Position numbers and translations under genes: made by a program. A DNA stretch of 64,000 bases from Hirsutella rhossiliensis (Eukaryota > Ascomycota > Sordariomycetes > Hypocreales > Ophiocordycipitaceae). The stretch lies in NCBI RefSeq assembly GCF_020360975.1, contig NW_025408681.1, positions 124,001-188,000 on the forward strand, given 5' to 3'. How positions within the stretch are numbered: position 1 is the stretch's first letter; each line of letters starts with the position of its first letter. The notes below the pieces were generated by a model that did not search any database, had not been told where the DNA came from, and was given only the letters and a program-made list of their open reading frames with translations. Positions 53,399-64,000 of the stretch are shown piece by piece.

Positions 53399-56040
53399 CA
53401 GGGTGGTTTTCCATATATGGAAAGGTGTGCAATCCATACTGGAGTATCGCCCCACATTTATTGCAAGTATTGCAATACACCTTTCCATTCTTGGTCCGTG
53501 CGCATCCCGCAACAGCTCACCTATATGGTCTCGGCAAAACGTGCCAAACACGACATGAATCAATGAAAAATCAAGGAACAGTTAACGTGAACGTAATGAC
53601 AGACGACCGGTCAAGGGGATGCCAAGCAGAAATTTGCTCCTTTGCAGGAAACAGGCGTAGAAGTTGAGCCAGGATTTTACCCAAAATCTGGGGACCCGCC
53701 ACCACCCTCGGCCCCTTGCAAGATATCGTTCTTGAGCCAATGCTTTAAACATTCTCCTTTTCGACTTGTTTCGCGTCCAATTGGGCTCTTTCCCATGAGA
53801 TTGTGCGACGCGCCCTGAGAACACCCGCTCAGGTTCATCACTCATCGCCGGCATTGATAGGATGTCTATGGCCATTTGTGATAGCTTGGGCCATCGTTTT
53901 CTCTGTTGCTCTTGAAGCCACCATGACAAGGCCGTCGTCGGCGTAATGTCGTACGGATCACATGAAATGTAATCTTCGTACTCGTCCTGGCTTGACGGTC
54001 GAGTGCAATTCTGCAGGTTCCTTGAAATGCGATCAAACGCGTCAAGGTCCTCGTCATCATCGTCATCTAGTAAATGTTGCGAGAGGAAGTCATCCACAGT
54101 GTCTCGGTATGTGAGCCACAGGTCTTTGACCTGTTTGAAAGCAGTTTTTGCCACTTCTTCTTCCAATTTGCCTGGATGTATGTTGTGCGATAGCTGGGAT
54201 GAAGGATCAAGGCAGCTGCATAATAGGGCGATGCTTCTGTCTTGCTATAATATTTGTCAAAGACTTCCCACCCTCGTTTGATCCTAAAGGACAGCTCGGT
54301 GTCTGATTTGTACGTGACCTATTGCACCATCTCAGCGCTTGCACAAGGAGATCAGAGGAATGGAAGGCATGGTACCAGGGCTTCATCAAAGCATCGGATC
54401 AAGACGTCCATCGTGAAGAGCACTTTGTCCAGGGTCGCATGATCCCCTTGTGTTGCTAATGTCGCTCGGGCGAACGGTTGAAGGATCTTCTCAATTATTC
54501 GGAGCCGGGCCCAATCTTCCGGCAATAGAAAATCCGCAGAAAGATCTTCGAAATGATTCTTGGTGTAGGTGTCCAGAGCGCTGGCAGTTTCCTGCTGAGT
54601 GGCAACATGCAGCATCTGATACCAGCTATTCCACCTCGTACGATTGTCAAGTGGAATGCCCCTCTCAGCGAGTTCCATAAACTCTCCACTGCGTCCTGAT
54701 GAACTCCGGATGTTGACAACCAGGTTGTGGAGCTTACCAAGTGGTCCAAGGCGGCGAAATTCGGTGCGCTGCCTTTGAACTTTGCCAGGTCATCTGCGTC
54801 TTCGCATATTTCGCCCTCTTTCAAGTCAATAGAATTCTGGAACAGGAAAGCTTGAACTGCCAAGTTGATAACGTGGCCTAGGCATCGGAGGCGGTGAACT
54901 TCAGGATCCCATTTGACGCCCTCTTCCTTGAGATACGTGCTCACTGCCCGGCAGAGGTGTCATTCGTGCTCGAATTATCCCCAACGATGCTTCCAAGGCG
55001 TCGCAGAATACCAAAGTCCCGCAAGATGGGAAGAAGTGTAACGAATTGCTCCTCCCGGAATGGTTCGCCACAGGCCGAAGTGCAAGGAGAGCTTTCCGTC
55101 GTGCTTCTTGTGCGTGGTCAACAAAGTGGGAGCAAACTCCGAGAAGAAGGAGCCGATTGGGGGACGTCCAAATGTCAAGCGAGAGGTGAACCTTGGATTT
55201 TGCTGACTGGAGCTTCATTCGCACGATATCCTTGGCCGACTGGAAATGATTGTCGATAATTCGTGGAATAGTCGAGTGGGCGGAAGGAGATGGTCCTTCG
55301 CGACCGGGTTCAAGGTCGAAATGAAGAGGTGAAATTCGCGGGATTCGACAATTCGATAAGGAAGGTTTCGTGCGACGATCAGCCAAGCTAAGGCTTTGTT
55401 TATCTTGTCTTGGTCCAGGTAGCGTTTGAAGACCTCCGACTCAATCTCCGTTGTGGCCCAATTCCCGTGCTTGCTGGTAGAGTTGCTCAAACCCTCAAAG
55501 ATGGATGATTGAAGAGGAGTCAAATCTTCCACGACTCGAATATCGTGCTTACCCTCCAGATGTTTTCGAAAGTTAGTGGTAACTGAAGTGCTGTACGGGT
55601 TCGTCTGGGGACAATGGCTGCAATAGAGAAGACGATTTCGGCCCTTAAACTCTTCCTCCCCCTCTGCTGCAACGCGAGCATGCTTCCACGTTGCGATAGC
55701 CGCTTTGCCTCTTGTATTGCGAGATCTTGATGTCGTAGAGTCCGACAATATAGATTCAGCATCGAAGAAGGATAGCACACTTGCAGAATCCATAGTTCGA
55801 CAACTGATTCGTCCGACGCGTTGGTGCAAAGTGGTGGGAAAGCGATTTGTGTTTGTGTGGGAATTAGCGGGGTTCAAGGCCCTCAGACCCTGGACGATGG
55901 CGCTGTAGGGGTCCCGGTCAGTGGCGCAATTTGGCCAATTATTGACTGAGCATTGAAATACTATGGATCCATATCCATACCCTGTCCATGCCATAGTATG
56001 GAAAGGGTATTTCCATACTTGGGTATGGAAAACCACCCTG
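53399..56040 (-). mobile_element. hAT transposon (hAT-1) inside pogo-B
   Basis: The terminal repeats CAGGGTGGTTTTCCATA and TATGGAAAACCACCCTG lie between 8-bp duplications CGGAAAAC (53391-53398 and 56041-56048). Joining across it restores the pogo frame ASTENGWS. The right subterminal region has several CCATA/TATGG palindromic repeats. Length 2642 bp. Confidence 0.96.
53582..55793 (-). pseudogene. hAT transposase, heavily frameshifted (hAT-1)
   Basis: It starts MDSASVLSFFDAESILSDST, with a BED-like finger (LLYCSHCPQTNPYSTSVTTN, FRKHLEGKH). Later pieces include VHLSLDIWTSPNRLLLLGVC, RLRCLGHVINLAVQAFLFQ, NRTRWNSWYQML and the C-terminal hAT region WWLQEQQRKRWPKLSQMAID and MPAMSDEPERVFSG. At least four frame changes (near 55220, 54900, 54700 and 54350) inactivate it. 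It differs in sequence from hAT-2 and hAT-3, so it is a second hAT family. Confidence 0.82.
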
Positions 56041-57568
56041 CGGAAAACGGCTGGAGTTGTGACGCACTGGGTTTACACTGGCTTCAGCGCTTATTTGAAT
56101 GCCATACGAAGCAAAAGGCTGGTCGTGCCTACCGTCTCTTAATTTTAGACGGTCATAATAGTCACATTAACCTGAAATTCATTGACTATGCCGATCGGAA
56201 TCGAATTCTCATTGCTGTGTTGCCATCGCACTCAACTCATCGGCTTCAACCACTCGATGTTGGCCTGTTTTCCGCACTCTCCACCTATTATGCTCAAGGT
56301 TCCGACCAGCTGATGTCCATTGGATGGGGGTTAATTCGCCTTAACAAACGGAACTTTTGGCCACTCTTTCGTGATGCGTGGAACCAGGCATTTACGGCCA
56401 AAAATATCGAGGCTGGTTGGCGGGCCACAGGAATCCATCCACTCGACCCCGGCAAAGTATTGTCCAAGATTAGCCACAGCAGTGATGTGACACCCCCACA
56501 AACTGCATCTGAGGAAAGGGCGATGAAGACTCCAGGCTCTCTTCGGGCTATTCGGCGCATTACCCGCCGTCTCCGCAAGGAAGGGCTGATGGACTCCCGA
56601 GTCACAGCGCTCTCCCGAGCATCAGAGAAACTGGCGACACAATATGAGCTCGTACAACACGAAAATCGAGATCTACAGGAAGCGCTCAAACTTGCACATA
56701 AAAAAGTGAAACGCAGAAAGGCCTTGGGCCTTTTCAATCCAGAAGAAAGTGGTGGCCAGCCGGTCTTTTTCAGTCCAGCCAAGGTGGAACTGGCGCGGCG
56801 ACGTCAGACGGACAAGGCACAGGCCGACGAGCAGCGCAAGCAAGCCATTGAAGATCGTCGACTCCAGGTAGCCATATCACGTGAAGAAAAGGCTCGAGAA
56901 TCTGCCGAGAAGAAAAACAGCGGGCTGCAATGCGTCAGGCCTTGCGAGAGCAGCGTTCTCGAGAGAAGACAGAGCGTGCTGCGGAGCGCGAGGCAAAGCG
57001 AGCTGAGAAACGGGAGGCCGCAGCAAAATTAAAAGCAGAGAGGTCTGCACGCGAGGCTGAACGCCAGGCTATTCGGGAAGTCAAGTTTGAGGTAGCTGCT
57101 ACGTCAAAGCCTGGTGTAAGAGGGCACAAAAGACATGGTAGCGGTGAGAAAACGAGGGCGTTGGAAGCGGGTTTGCGCGACGGGCATTCAACCACGCAAC
57201 AACTCGGAGGAAGAAAGGGTAAAGATTGGTTCTGAAGCTTCAGTGGCTCGAGACCACAGTCCCGGAGCTTTAGGGGTAAAGGACATACCTCCCGTTCGAC
57301 GGAAGCGCAGGAAGTATGGAGGCCGGTTTCTCAGTCTCTCAGGTCTGGGCGGACCACAAGACCGCCTGCTCATATTTCCTAAGAAAACCATCATATCGAT
57401 AGACTCTGTATGAAGTGTTTCACATAATTGTAATGTTTAATAGTATTTTAAATGGTTGTGTCGGTTGCAGGATTAATTTTCGCTCTGGCTTGCCGGTCGG
57501 GCAATTTGTTGCATGACGTGGTGCGTTGCATGACTCAGTGAGGTACGTTATATGGAAAGGTGTGCAAT

Positions 57569-57826
57569 TGTCGGAACTGACGGGTAGAAACACATGTCGG
57601 ATCACGTGCATCATCACGTGCAGACACCGGGCAAATCCGGCAGCCAATTTCCCCCTTAGGGACGAGGCCTCCAAGGAGGCCTCAAGAAGAAAAAAGAACA
57701 CAGATCATCACAATCAATACAACCTCTTTTGCAGCTGCACACAAGCTGCTGCATTAAGCCTTGATCCATCGTACATACCCACATATTTCCTCATTAGGCC
57801 CGAGCCGCAGAACCACCGTTCTGACA
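57569..57826 (+). repeat. 5' LTR of Copia-3
   Basis: 258 bp from TGTCGGAACTGACGG to CCGTTCTGACA, with 9-base near-perfect inverted ends. It starts directly after hAT-4 sequence. The proof (second LTR) lies beyond the window, so the outer edge rests on the hAT junction and the inner edge on the inverted ends. Confidence 0.65.
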
Positions 57827-57951
57827 ATTAAGAGTCTCACATCTCTATTTGCTACCAACCATCCATTACGAAAAGGCTCCTTTGAGAAATACCAACAACC
57901 CGAATACATAGCGATCGAAATATACCTATAAAACACCCAACACTAAGCAAG

Positions 57952-58861
57952 ATGGACACCAACACGAAAAAGATGGAGGTCTTGCTCAACAACCCGCAAG
58001 ATTGGTCCATCTGGAACAACAAGTTCCACGCTCACGCCTGCGACCGAAAGCTCTGGCTGTGGATTGCCAACGACCCTGCCGCTGGGCTCCTCAAGAGGTT
58101 CCCGGCCGAGCCAGTGCCTCCAAACTTTGCGGAGCTGCAGACGGCCCCAGAGAGATAGGGCCCAGAAAGAATACTCCCAACAGTGGCAAATCTACACCCA
58201 TCACTTTCGACTATACGAAAAACAGGAAGACTCACTCCGCGAGCTTCGGGACTGGATCTCAAAGACGATATGTCATACATACTATCAGACCTGCTGCAAC
58301 CCCGATGAGTCCTTGCGCGTGTGGTATGCAAAGCTGCAAAAACACGCCAAGGGATCACAGGAAGAAGTTCTCCGTACTCTACAAAACAACTACGAAGAAG
58401 CAGTCAAGCCTCTTGTGAAGGCCCCTCGAAACTGGCACCTCTGGTTGGATACCTGGAAGAAAGCCATGAACGAAGGAATCCAGGAGGGCCTCCCAGAAGC
58501 TTTCCACCACTCAATTTGGATCCGCGACTTCTTTAAGGCTATCTCGCCACAGTTCCCGCGCGGGTGACATCAGTCCAAGTATCTGGAAGAACAAGAGACC
58601 TAAGTTTCGACATGCATACCATGTCAAACATATTCACCGAATTCATCGACACCCTACCTGCAACACCCACCGTGGTGAAGAAGGGAGCCTTTGGCCCAAC
58701 CTACAACGACAAGGACAAGGTCCCTATCCAGGGATACGGCGACGTTGACATCCAGGTCAAGACTCCAATGGGATCAAAGGTGCTTAGGCTGCTCGATGCC
58801 GCCTACTGCGAGAATTTTGCTTGCAACCTCGTCTCTTACCAGCTACTTAAGAAACAGGGTA
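57952..58861 (+). pseudogene. Copia-3 gag and start of pol
   Basis: It starts MDTNTKKMEVLLNNPQDWSI with the gag pattern WSIWNNKFHAHA. A one-base shift near 58150 leads to QWQIYTHHFRLYEKQEDSLR and WYAKLQKHAKGSQEEV, and another near 58565 leads to GYGDVDIQVKTPMGSKVLRL, typical of the protease-distal region. The frame runs into the solo LTR at 58862 and resumes at 62639. Confidence 0.7.
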
Positions 58862-58920
58862 TGTCGCATTCAGGATGCGTATAATGAAATGCGCGGTTGA
58901 TAAGCGATGTCATCGAACGT

Positions 58921-59191
58921 TATCGCACGGAGGATGAGCAAGTGGGCATAAAGATCAGGGACTGGAAGACTCTTGATTCTGCTATCTAAGGTGGGAAAGA
59001 GGCGAGATCTTTATAGACTGCCTGAATATGAGAATGGAAGGGAATGGTAGTGAATGGAAGCATCTGATCGGATCATCTGGAAGCCACTGATGCGTTGATG
59101 ATGCCTCCTAGAAGTTTCTGTGGGGAAATGTGGAAACGGACTGTGCGAATAGGGGGTCAGACTGTTGGAGGCTGATATCCTATGTGTGACA
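58921..59191 (-). repeat. Copia-2 LTR, left copy
   Basis: TATCGCACGGAGGATGAGCA at the left edge and TATCCTATGTGTGACA at the right, matched at 62191-62461 with one mismatch. In element orientation this is the 3' LTR. Confidence 0.95.
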
Positions 59192-59242
59192 TACCCCCCC
59201 AGGTTGTGCTGGCTAGTGGGCAGTGCAAACTGAAGAAAGAAA

Positions 59243-62151
59243 CTAGATCCCTAGCAACGTAGAGATATCGACGAGACCGAGTTGTTTGACGAAAGTAGCA
59301 AATTTCTGGCCTGGCAGAGCTTTGGTGAGCGGGCTGAGCGCCGTGGCTGAGTCACTCGGACCGGGGTCCGGTGTCGGATATGGGTGCTGAATGTCATGAA
59401 ACTCATCCTGATCATCCGAGTCCTCATGATCAGATGGTTCGGGTTGTACCACAATCGTGGTGGCGTCTCCTTGATCTGAGGGAGATTGCTCAACGGGGTC
59501 AGGTTCAGGTTCATCGATTTGAGTGGGGATTTCCTCGTAATCCGACTCGTCCTCGATGTGGGCTGGAAGCTGTACTTCCACGCGCTGTGGGATAGGTTCT
59601 GGTGGCTGATCATTTCCGTCATAGAAGATGCTTTCATTGAAGGTCACATCTCGGACCCTTCGGACTTCTGATGTGGACGGAATCCAGATCCTGAAAATGT
59701 TCGTGGAATCATATCCAACGAGATAACCGATTTCTGTGTGAGGGTCGGTCTTTAGGTCCTTCTTCTGTCTGTTCTGAAGGGCCTGGGGTGTCAAGGATAG
59801 GCTCTGCAGCCGTATGCCTTGAGAAACGTGATGTCAGGCTGGTCTTGCTGGTAGCCTATGTCTCTGTTGTTGTCTCGCAGCCACTGATGAAGCAGCTGGA
59901 AAGGCGTTCGGAAGCTGTGGTTCTGCATGGGCGATCTGTTGTGCAAAAACACTGCTGCTTTCCAAGTCTCTGGCCAAAGATCAGATGGTAAATTGGCATC
60001 AATTCCCATTGTTCTGGCCTGGGCAGATATTACCCCCCCAGATCGCTCTGCAGAACCGTTTTGAGCGGAGTGTAAGGGCAGAAGGTTCATCTTGAATCCC
60101 CTTTTCCTCGATCCAGCTCTCATACGCACTCTGAAGAGAACGATCGTTATCACGGTGGATAATGCAAATGTTGAGATTCCATTGGCGTTGAACCATTGCC
60201 TCGTGGTTTCTCAAAGCAGTCATAACGGACCCTTGTGTCGCGTCATTCAGAAGGTAGATGAAGATCATGCTTGTAAATTCATCTTTGATAAGAAGAACAG
60301 CTTCCTTGCCGTTGAATGAGGTGTTCATACTGAAGATATCAACGTAGATTCTCCAGAATGGTCTGGGGCTCGGTTTTGAGGGTTCGGCGAGAGACGACCT
60401 TCTTTCCCTTCCCAAGGGAACACGCGGTGCAATCGATGGTAACTGGGCCTTTGATCTTCGAACCCGTCGTGTTCTCAACAAGATGCTCTAGGGCTTGAGC
60501 GTTCAAGTGACCTAGGCGCTTATGCCAAAGCGTAGCATCTGCTGTTTTCACTGTGCGAGGTGCAGATGAAGATGTGAAATTGGAGGCGTGAGAGTCCTCC
60601 TTAATCGGGTTGAACTCGATGACCGGTTGACGAAAGCGGCGTTTCGTATGAAATATAATCTGATCGTCTTTAGAGACGCGTCCAGATAGTGGATTCCAGT
60701 TGTATCCCTTCGCAAGAAAGCGGTCGAGGGATGCGATGTTGGTGTGGAATTTTGGCACGAAGGCAACTTCGTTGAGCTGAAAAAGTCCTCCTTCTTCAAG
60801 CTTCATACGGACTGTGCCGTAGCCAAGGATCTGAAGTTGACTATCGCCTGCAAAGAGCTCTTCTGGCTCTGCAGGGGCGGTGTAGTCAAGAAAACGGGAT
60901 CGGTTGTTGCAAATGTGTGTGTCTGATCCGGAATCAAGGATAAAGGAGTCATACAGCGGGTAGACTGCCTTTCCCGTCGAGAAACTGGTTGATGGAGGTG
61001 TTGAGGAGGCGGTGTGTTGTCAGGAGCTGGTAGAAGACCGGCAAACGCTGTGCCTTTAACGGAGGAGTCGGACGATTTCTCCATTTCCTTCTTCTTGAAG
61101 TCTTGTGCTTTCTCCGTCATCTTCTTTGCCCATGGATTTGAGTCGAGGATTTCCTTGATCTTCTTCTCAACCTTCTGATCAGGAGTCCAGCCATCAGGCC
61201 GAGCTGATTTGATGAGATAGAAGCAATCTACGAAGCGGTGATATTCTCCGCAGACACACATAGGAACACCATCAGCGTTCTTGCTTGAAGACCACTTAGG
61301 CTTGTCCTCTTTCCTCTCCGATTTCTCTCCCTTGCCTTGGAAGGCAGCTCCGAATGATCCTTTGCTGTTGTTGGCGGCCTTGATTCGGTGAGCTCGTTCA
61401 AAGATCTCACTGATCTTAATGCCGTCCGGGAAGTCCGTCTTCCAATCAGGCTTGCCGAATACGGCCTCGTCTTCCATTTTGTTGACCCAATAGTCTGTGA
61501 ATGGGGCGTTGATGGACGAAACAGCCTGTAGGAAATCTTGGGTAGGGCGAAGGTCCTGGACATCAGGAAGCCCTAATTGCTTTGCCTCAGTGAGGACTTT
61601 CTGCCATTGGGTGACCCAAGCTTCGATCTTGGTCCTGTTTGGCGACTGAAGGGTGGAACGATAACGCTGAACAACTTCCTCTCGAGTGCCCAGTCGGTTG
61701 GGGCCACACGAGCCTGAAGCAAGGCAAGTTGCTTTGCAACGTCGTGTTCCTCGGCAATGGTGCTGTAGTAGTTGCCGATGGTCTTGACGATGTGTTGTTG
61801 AAGGCTGGCGAGTGCCTTCACTTGATCCCTATACCCTTGAAGCTTCGAGCGGTATTGGGTGTGGAGGAATTCGAGACGGCGAAATTCCTCCGAGGTCAGA
61901 TCCACGAGATCAGATGCTTCGTGGTTGATTTGTCGGAATGTTGGTTCAACTGGCTGCTGAAGAACCGGCTTACCCTCCTTGACGGCAGGGTCCAGAAAGT
62001 CCCAAAGACTGTGGGACGTGGCGAATTTCTTGATGATAGAAATCCATTGTTTCCAGTCGCAAGGGCCGTTGAGCACGGTGCCCTTGGAAGAGCCATCAAG
62101 ATCTAGAGCTGAGCTCATTGTGGAAGCTATTCTGCGCAGCGGAGTGAACAA
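59243..62151 (-). pseudogene. Copia-2 gag-protease-integrase, no RT/RNase H
   Basis: From 62151: gag (WKQWISIIKKFATSHSLWDF), a short Cys/His knuckle (MCVCGEYHRFVDC), a protease site seen only in shifted frame (SLIPDQTHTF, from an ancestral DSGSD), GAG-pre-integrase (LWHKRLGHLNAQALEHLV), integrase core (IYVDIFSMNTSFNG, CIIHRDNDRS, NGSAERSGG) and the post-integrase segment IGYLVGYDSTNIFRIW. The coding sequence then ends LVDISTLLGI about 50 bp before the LTR, where relatives continue into RT. Frameshifts near 61660, 61000, 60400, 60110 and 59790 break the frame. It could only move with enzymes supplied by another Copia. Confidence 0.85.
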
Positions 62152-62190
62152 GAATAAGATACCCAGTCAGTGGCAGACCGGGCTCATAAC

Positions 62191-62461
62191 TATCGCACGG
62201 AGGATGAGCAAGTGGGCATAAAGATCAGGGACTGGAAGACTCTTGATTCTGCTATCTAAGGTGGGAAAGAGGCGAGATCTTTATAGACTGCCTGAATATG
62301 AGAATGGAAGGGAATGGTAGTGAATGGAAGCATCTGATCAGATCATCTGGAAGCCACTGATGCGTTGATGATGCCTCCTAGAAGTTTCTGTGGGGAAATG
62401 TGGAAACGGACTGTGCGAATAGGGGGTCAGACTGTTGGAGGCTGATATCCTATGTGTGACA
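62191..62461 (-). repeat. Copia-2 LTR, right copy
   Basis: Same 271-bp sequence as at 58921-59191. In element orientation this is the 5' LTR and lies directly next to the primer-binding-like GTTATGAGCCCGGTCTGC. Confidence 0.95.
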
Positions 62462-62633
62462 AACGTTCTAGATAACATTACAAAAGCATCCTGGGTGGCA
62501 AGTGGCAAATTCGCCACCGCAAGGCAGTCATATTCCCTCAGGACTATAAGGAGACAGAACTTCTCACATTCATTTTAGATAGACGACAATGAACAAGATT
62601 GACTCTTACCTTCCATTTTTTATCCATGCGAGA

Positions 62634-64000
62634 GGGTATTTGGTGGGATGAAGACCCAAGCAGGAAACCAAGCCTGCGCGCCCCTGACCGAAGCATCGTC
62701 GGCCTCGTGGAACGACACCATGGTCAATTTGTGCTTGAATATATTCCTCAACATTTCTCGAGGCGGGCATTCTTCACCCGCCGAAACACATTCAATTCCT
62801 TCACCAAGCGGAAGCCTCAAAGGCATCAGCCGAGGTATGGCATCTGCGACTAGGACACCCTGGACCTAGGGCCCTAGAACACCTTGTCAACTGCTCCAGA
62901 GGAGTTAGAATCAAGGGAATCACCACCGCGCAATGCGACAATTGCGGGACAGCAAAGGCAAAACGGATGATTCGACGAGAGCCTCGCACTGCAGACCACT
63001 GTAAAGGCGAGAGACTGGCGATCGATTTTCACGACCTTCAGCCTGATTCGAAAGGATTTAACTCCCTGATGCTTCTCACCGATAGAGCAAGCGGCTTTTC
63101 TTGGGACTACTACCTCCAAGATCGGAAAGCCGATACCATCATCACTACCCTTAAACACGCTGTCGACTACCTTACGTACCAATTTGACTTTAAGGTCAAA
63201 GTCATCGAATGCGACAATGAACTAACGAGCCAAAAGCCGGCAGTTACACAGTTCCTGCTCGGAAGAAACCTCAAAGTCGAACCCTCGGCCCCTTACACTC
63301 AAGACCAAAACGGAGGTGCCGAGCGCTCAGGGGGTGTGATCAAAGACAAGGCACGTGCAATGAGAGGCAACCTTCCTTCGAAACTGTGGAGAGAAGTTTA
63401 CAAATCTGCCGTCTACCTCAACAACCGCACGCCAAAATGCAGAATTAAGTGGACTTCGCCATATGAAGATCTAACAGGGAGAAAGCCCGCACAAGAGCAT
63501 CTCCGAGCTTACGGCTGCAAAGCCTTTGCCATGACTCCATCAACCCAAGACAAGAGGAATCGCCTCAAGAAACTTGACCCACGGGCTTGGATAGGATACC
63601 TTGTGGGATACACGTCCTCCAACGTATACCGAATTTGGGTACCATCAGAAGGCAAAGTGATCTCTACCCGAGACGTTATTTTTGACGAGCAACAGATTTT
63701 CGATGGAACACTCGAGAGCCTCGCTCAAAACGTCAAGGAAGCAGACCTCGAGGAGCTAGCTCTAGCCCTCACACACATAAGTCTTCCAGAAGACGACGAA
63801 ATCGCCCGAAAGCAGCCCCACAGGCGCTTGACGAGCAAATCTTCGAATTTGACCACGATGACGATGACGAGCACACAGCAGAGCCTGAGAAAGACCCGGA
63901 AGGTCAGGAAAGTCGATACACAGAAGCCCGATTCGAGCTGCTACCGACGCCTCCTTCAACTCCTCCGGCGGCCCTGCTTGCCGCATCAATACAAACAAAT
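62634..64000 (+). CDS. Copia-3 pol: GAG-pre-integrase and integrase (partial)
   Basis: The plus-strand frame is open from about 62640 to near the end of the window. GAG-pre-integrase is VWHLRLGHPGPRALEHLV with CDNCGTAKAKR. The integrase core has LAIDFHD (first Asp), VIECDNELTSQ (second Asp) and DQNGGAERSGG (Glu), so the DDE triad is complete. AYGCKAFAMTPSTQDK and RAWIGYLVGYTSSNVYRIW follow, the usual Copia region just before RT. The RT would lie beyond the window. The upstream half of the protein is cut off by the inserted solo LTR, so this copy is not functional as it stands unless that insertion is recent and the rest intact. Confidence 0.85.

Larger units (their letters stand above)
43544..57235 (+). 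pseudogene. pogo-B transposase, split by Gypsy and hAT insertions
   Basis: The N-terminus MDHNTRIAEAIIELQSQDR with a helix-turn-helix (YNIDKSTLWRRFKGK) lies at 43544-43706. The frame continues after the Gypsy element from 52732 (RQKLTSAQEEILIGHVNKL, VNWVSRFRKRH), has an intron at about 52990-53082, then YNFDEKGFQIGLSRSAKR (first Asp). After the hAT-1 insertion in STENGWS come LLILDGHNSHINLKF (second Asp) and PSHSTHRLQPLDVGLFS (third Asp), and a coiled coil of Arg/Glu/Ala. One frameshift near 56925 separates the last 100 residues. All catalytic residues remain, so the gene was probably active until it was interrupted. Confidence 0.88.
43467..57543 (+). mobile_element. pogo-like transposon (pogo-B) carrying two nested insertions
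   Basis: The ends CCCCACTGCGTCATGCAACG and the inverted complement of CCTCACTGAGTCATGCAACG lie next to TA at 43465-43466 and 57544-57545. Without the Gypsy (43707-52726) and hAT-1 (53399-56040) insertions and their duplications, the element is about 2.4 kb. It is distinct in terminal repeats and transposase from pogo-1 and pogo-A. Confidence 0.92.
41123..57568 (+). mobile_element. Left end of an outer hAT element (hAT-4), split by later insertions
   Basis: CAGGGTGGTTTTCCATA at 41123-41139 equals the terminal repeat of hAT-1 (53399). After the two pogo elements, the sequence resumes at 57546 as CGTTATATGGAAAGGTGTGCAAT, matching the hAT-1 interior (ATATGGAAAGGTGTGCAAT, near 53413). At 57568 it is broken again by Copia-3. 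The remainder of this hAT lies beyond the window, so only about 45 bp of it is visible. Confidence 0.75.
58921..62461 (-). mobile_element. Compact Copia element (Copia-2) with near-identical LTRs, lacking RT
   Basis: The LTRs 58921-59191 and 62191-62461 (271 bp each) differ at a single base (G/A near 59070 and 62340). The target duplication AACGT is at 58916-58920 and 62462-62466. The polypurine tract (complement of TACCCCCCCA at 59192-59201) and primer-binding-like sequence (62173-62190) are intact. Total length is only 3541 bp because the reverse transcriptase and RNase H region is absent. Coding sequence is on the minus strand. Confidence 0.95.
58862..62633 (+). mobile_element. Solo LTR inside Copia-3, split by Copia-2
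   Basis: TGTCGCATTCAGGATGCG (58862) to CCATGCGAGA (62633) is the same LTR as at 39871-40087. The 5-bp duplications GGGTA are at 58857-58861 and 62634-62638. Its 226 bp are interrupted by Copia-2 (58921-62461). No internal retrotransposon sequence of its own remains. Confidence 0.92.
57569..64000 (+). mobile_element. Copia retrotransposon (Copia-3), continues past the window
   Basis: The left LTR (57569-57826) starts TGTCGGAAC and ends GTTCTGACA, followed by leader and gag. Gag and integrase are split by the solo LTR at 58862-62633; joining across it restores KKQGIWWDEDPSRKP. The right LTR is outside the window. The element interrupts the outer hAT-4 after GCAAT (57564-57568). Confidence 0.85.

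Overview
The window looks like an accessory, transposon-rich stretch of a filamentous ascomycete genome, most likely a sordariomycete. The evidence is the gene families (a fungal bZIP, a fungal-specific Zn cluster transcription factor remnant, an APH-fold kinase, a cysteine-rich secreted protein and a giant DUF6606/DUF3638/DUF3645 protein), introns of 45-90 bp with CTAAC/CTGAC-like branch sites, and the mix of pogo/Fot, hAT, Copia, chromovirus Gypsy, Tad-type LINE, SINE-like and Helitron sequences. The genus cannot be fixed from sequence alone.

Region 1-8.3 kb is gene-like: the 5' part of a bZIP gene (minus), a hypothetical ORF, a decayed transcription factor, an intact multi-pass membrane protein, two hypothetical genes and a weak minus-strand model. 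Region 8.3-17.5 kb is a transposon cluster: a 441-bp MITE with an 8-bp target duplication, a pogo/Fot element inserted inside that duplication, a broken Helitron-type Pif1 helicase carrying a retroposon with a CA-repeat tail, and a truncated pogo copy carrying a tRNA-headed SINE. Region 17.6-19.6 kb holds an intact APH-fold gene. Region 20.2-25 kb holds a foldback, a Tad-type LINE tail, a truncated Copia and an LTR remnant.

Region 25.4-37.8 kb is one very large gene of the DUF6606-DUF3638-DUF3645 family. It is broken by a complete hAT element (34202-37086, target duplication GGCCTGGG) and by many one-base frameshifts. At 39.5-40.1 kb a small secreted cysteine-rich protein gene has a solo LTR inserted 16 bp upstream of its likely start codon, oriented so that the LTR's own TATA-like box faces the gene.

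From 41.1 kb to the end is a single nest of insertions whose boundaries can be read from target duplications. A hAT end (41123) is split by two adjacent pogo elements that share one TA. The second pogo (43467-57543) contains a chromovirus Gypsy (43707-52726), which contains a hAT (47267-50194), and it also contains another hAT (53399-56040). Downstream the same outer hAT sequence is split again by a Copia element (from 57569). That Copia holds a solo LTR of the same family as the one at the secreted-protein gene, and this LTR in turn holds a compact Copia (58921-62461) with nearly identical LTRs but no visible reverse transcriptase. Host functions in the window are sparse; most of the sequence is transposon layers and their wreckage.
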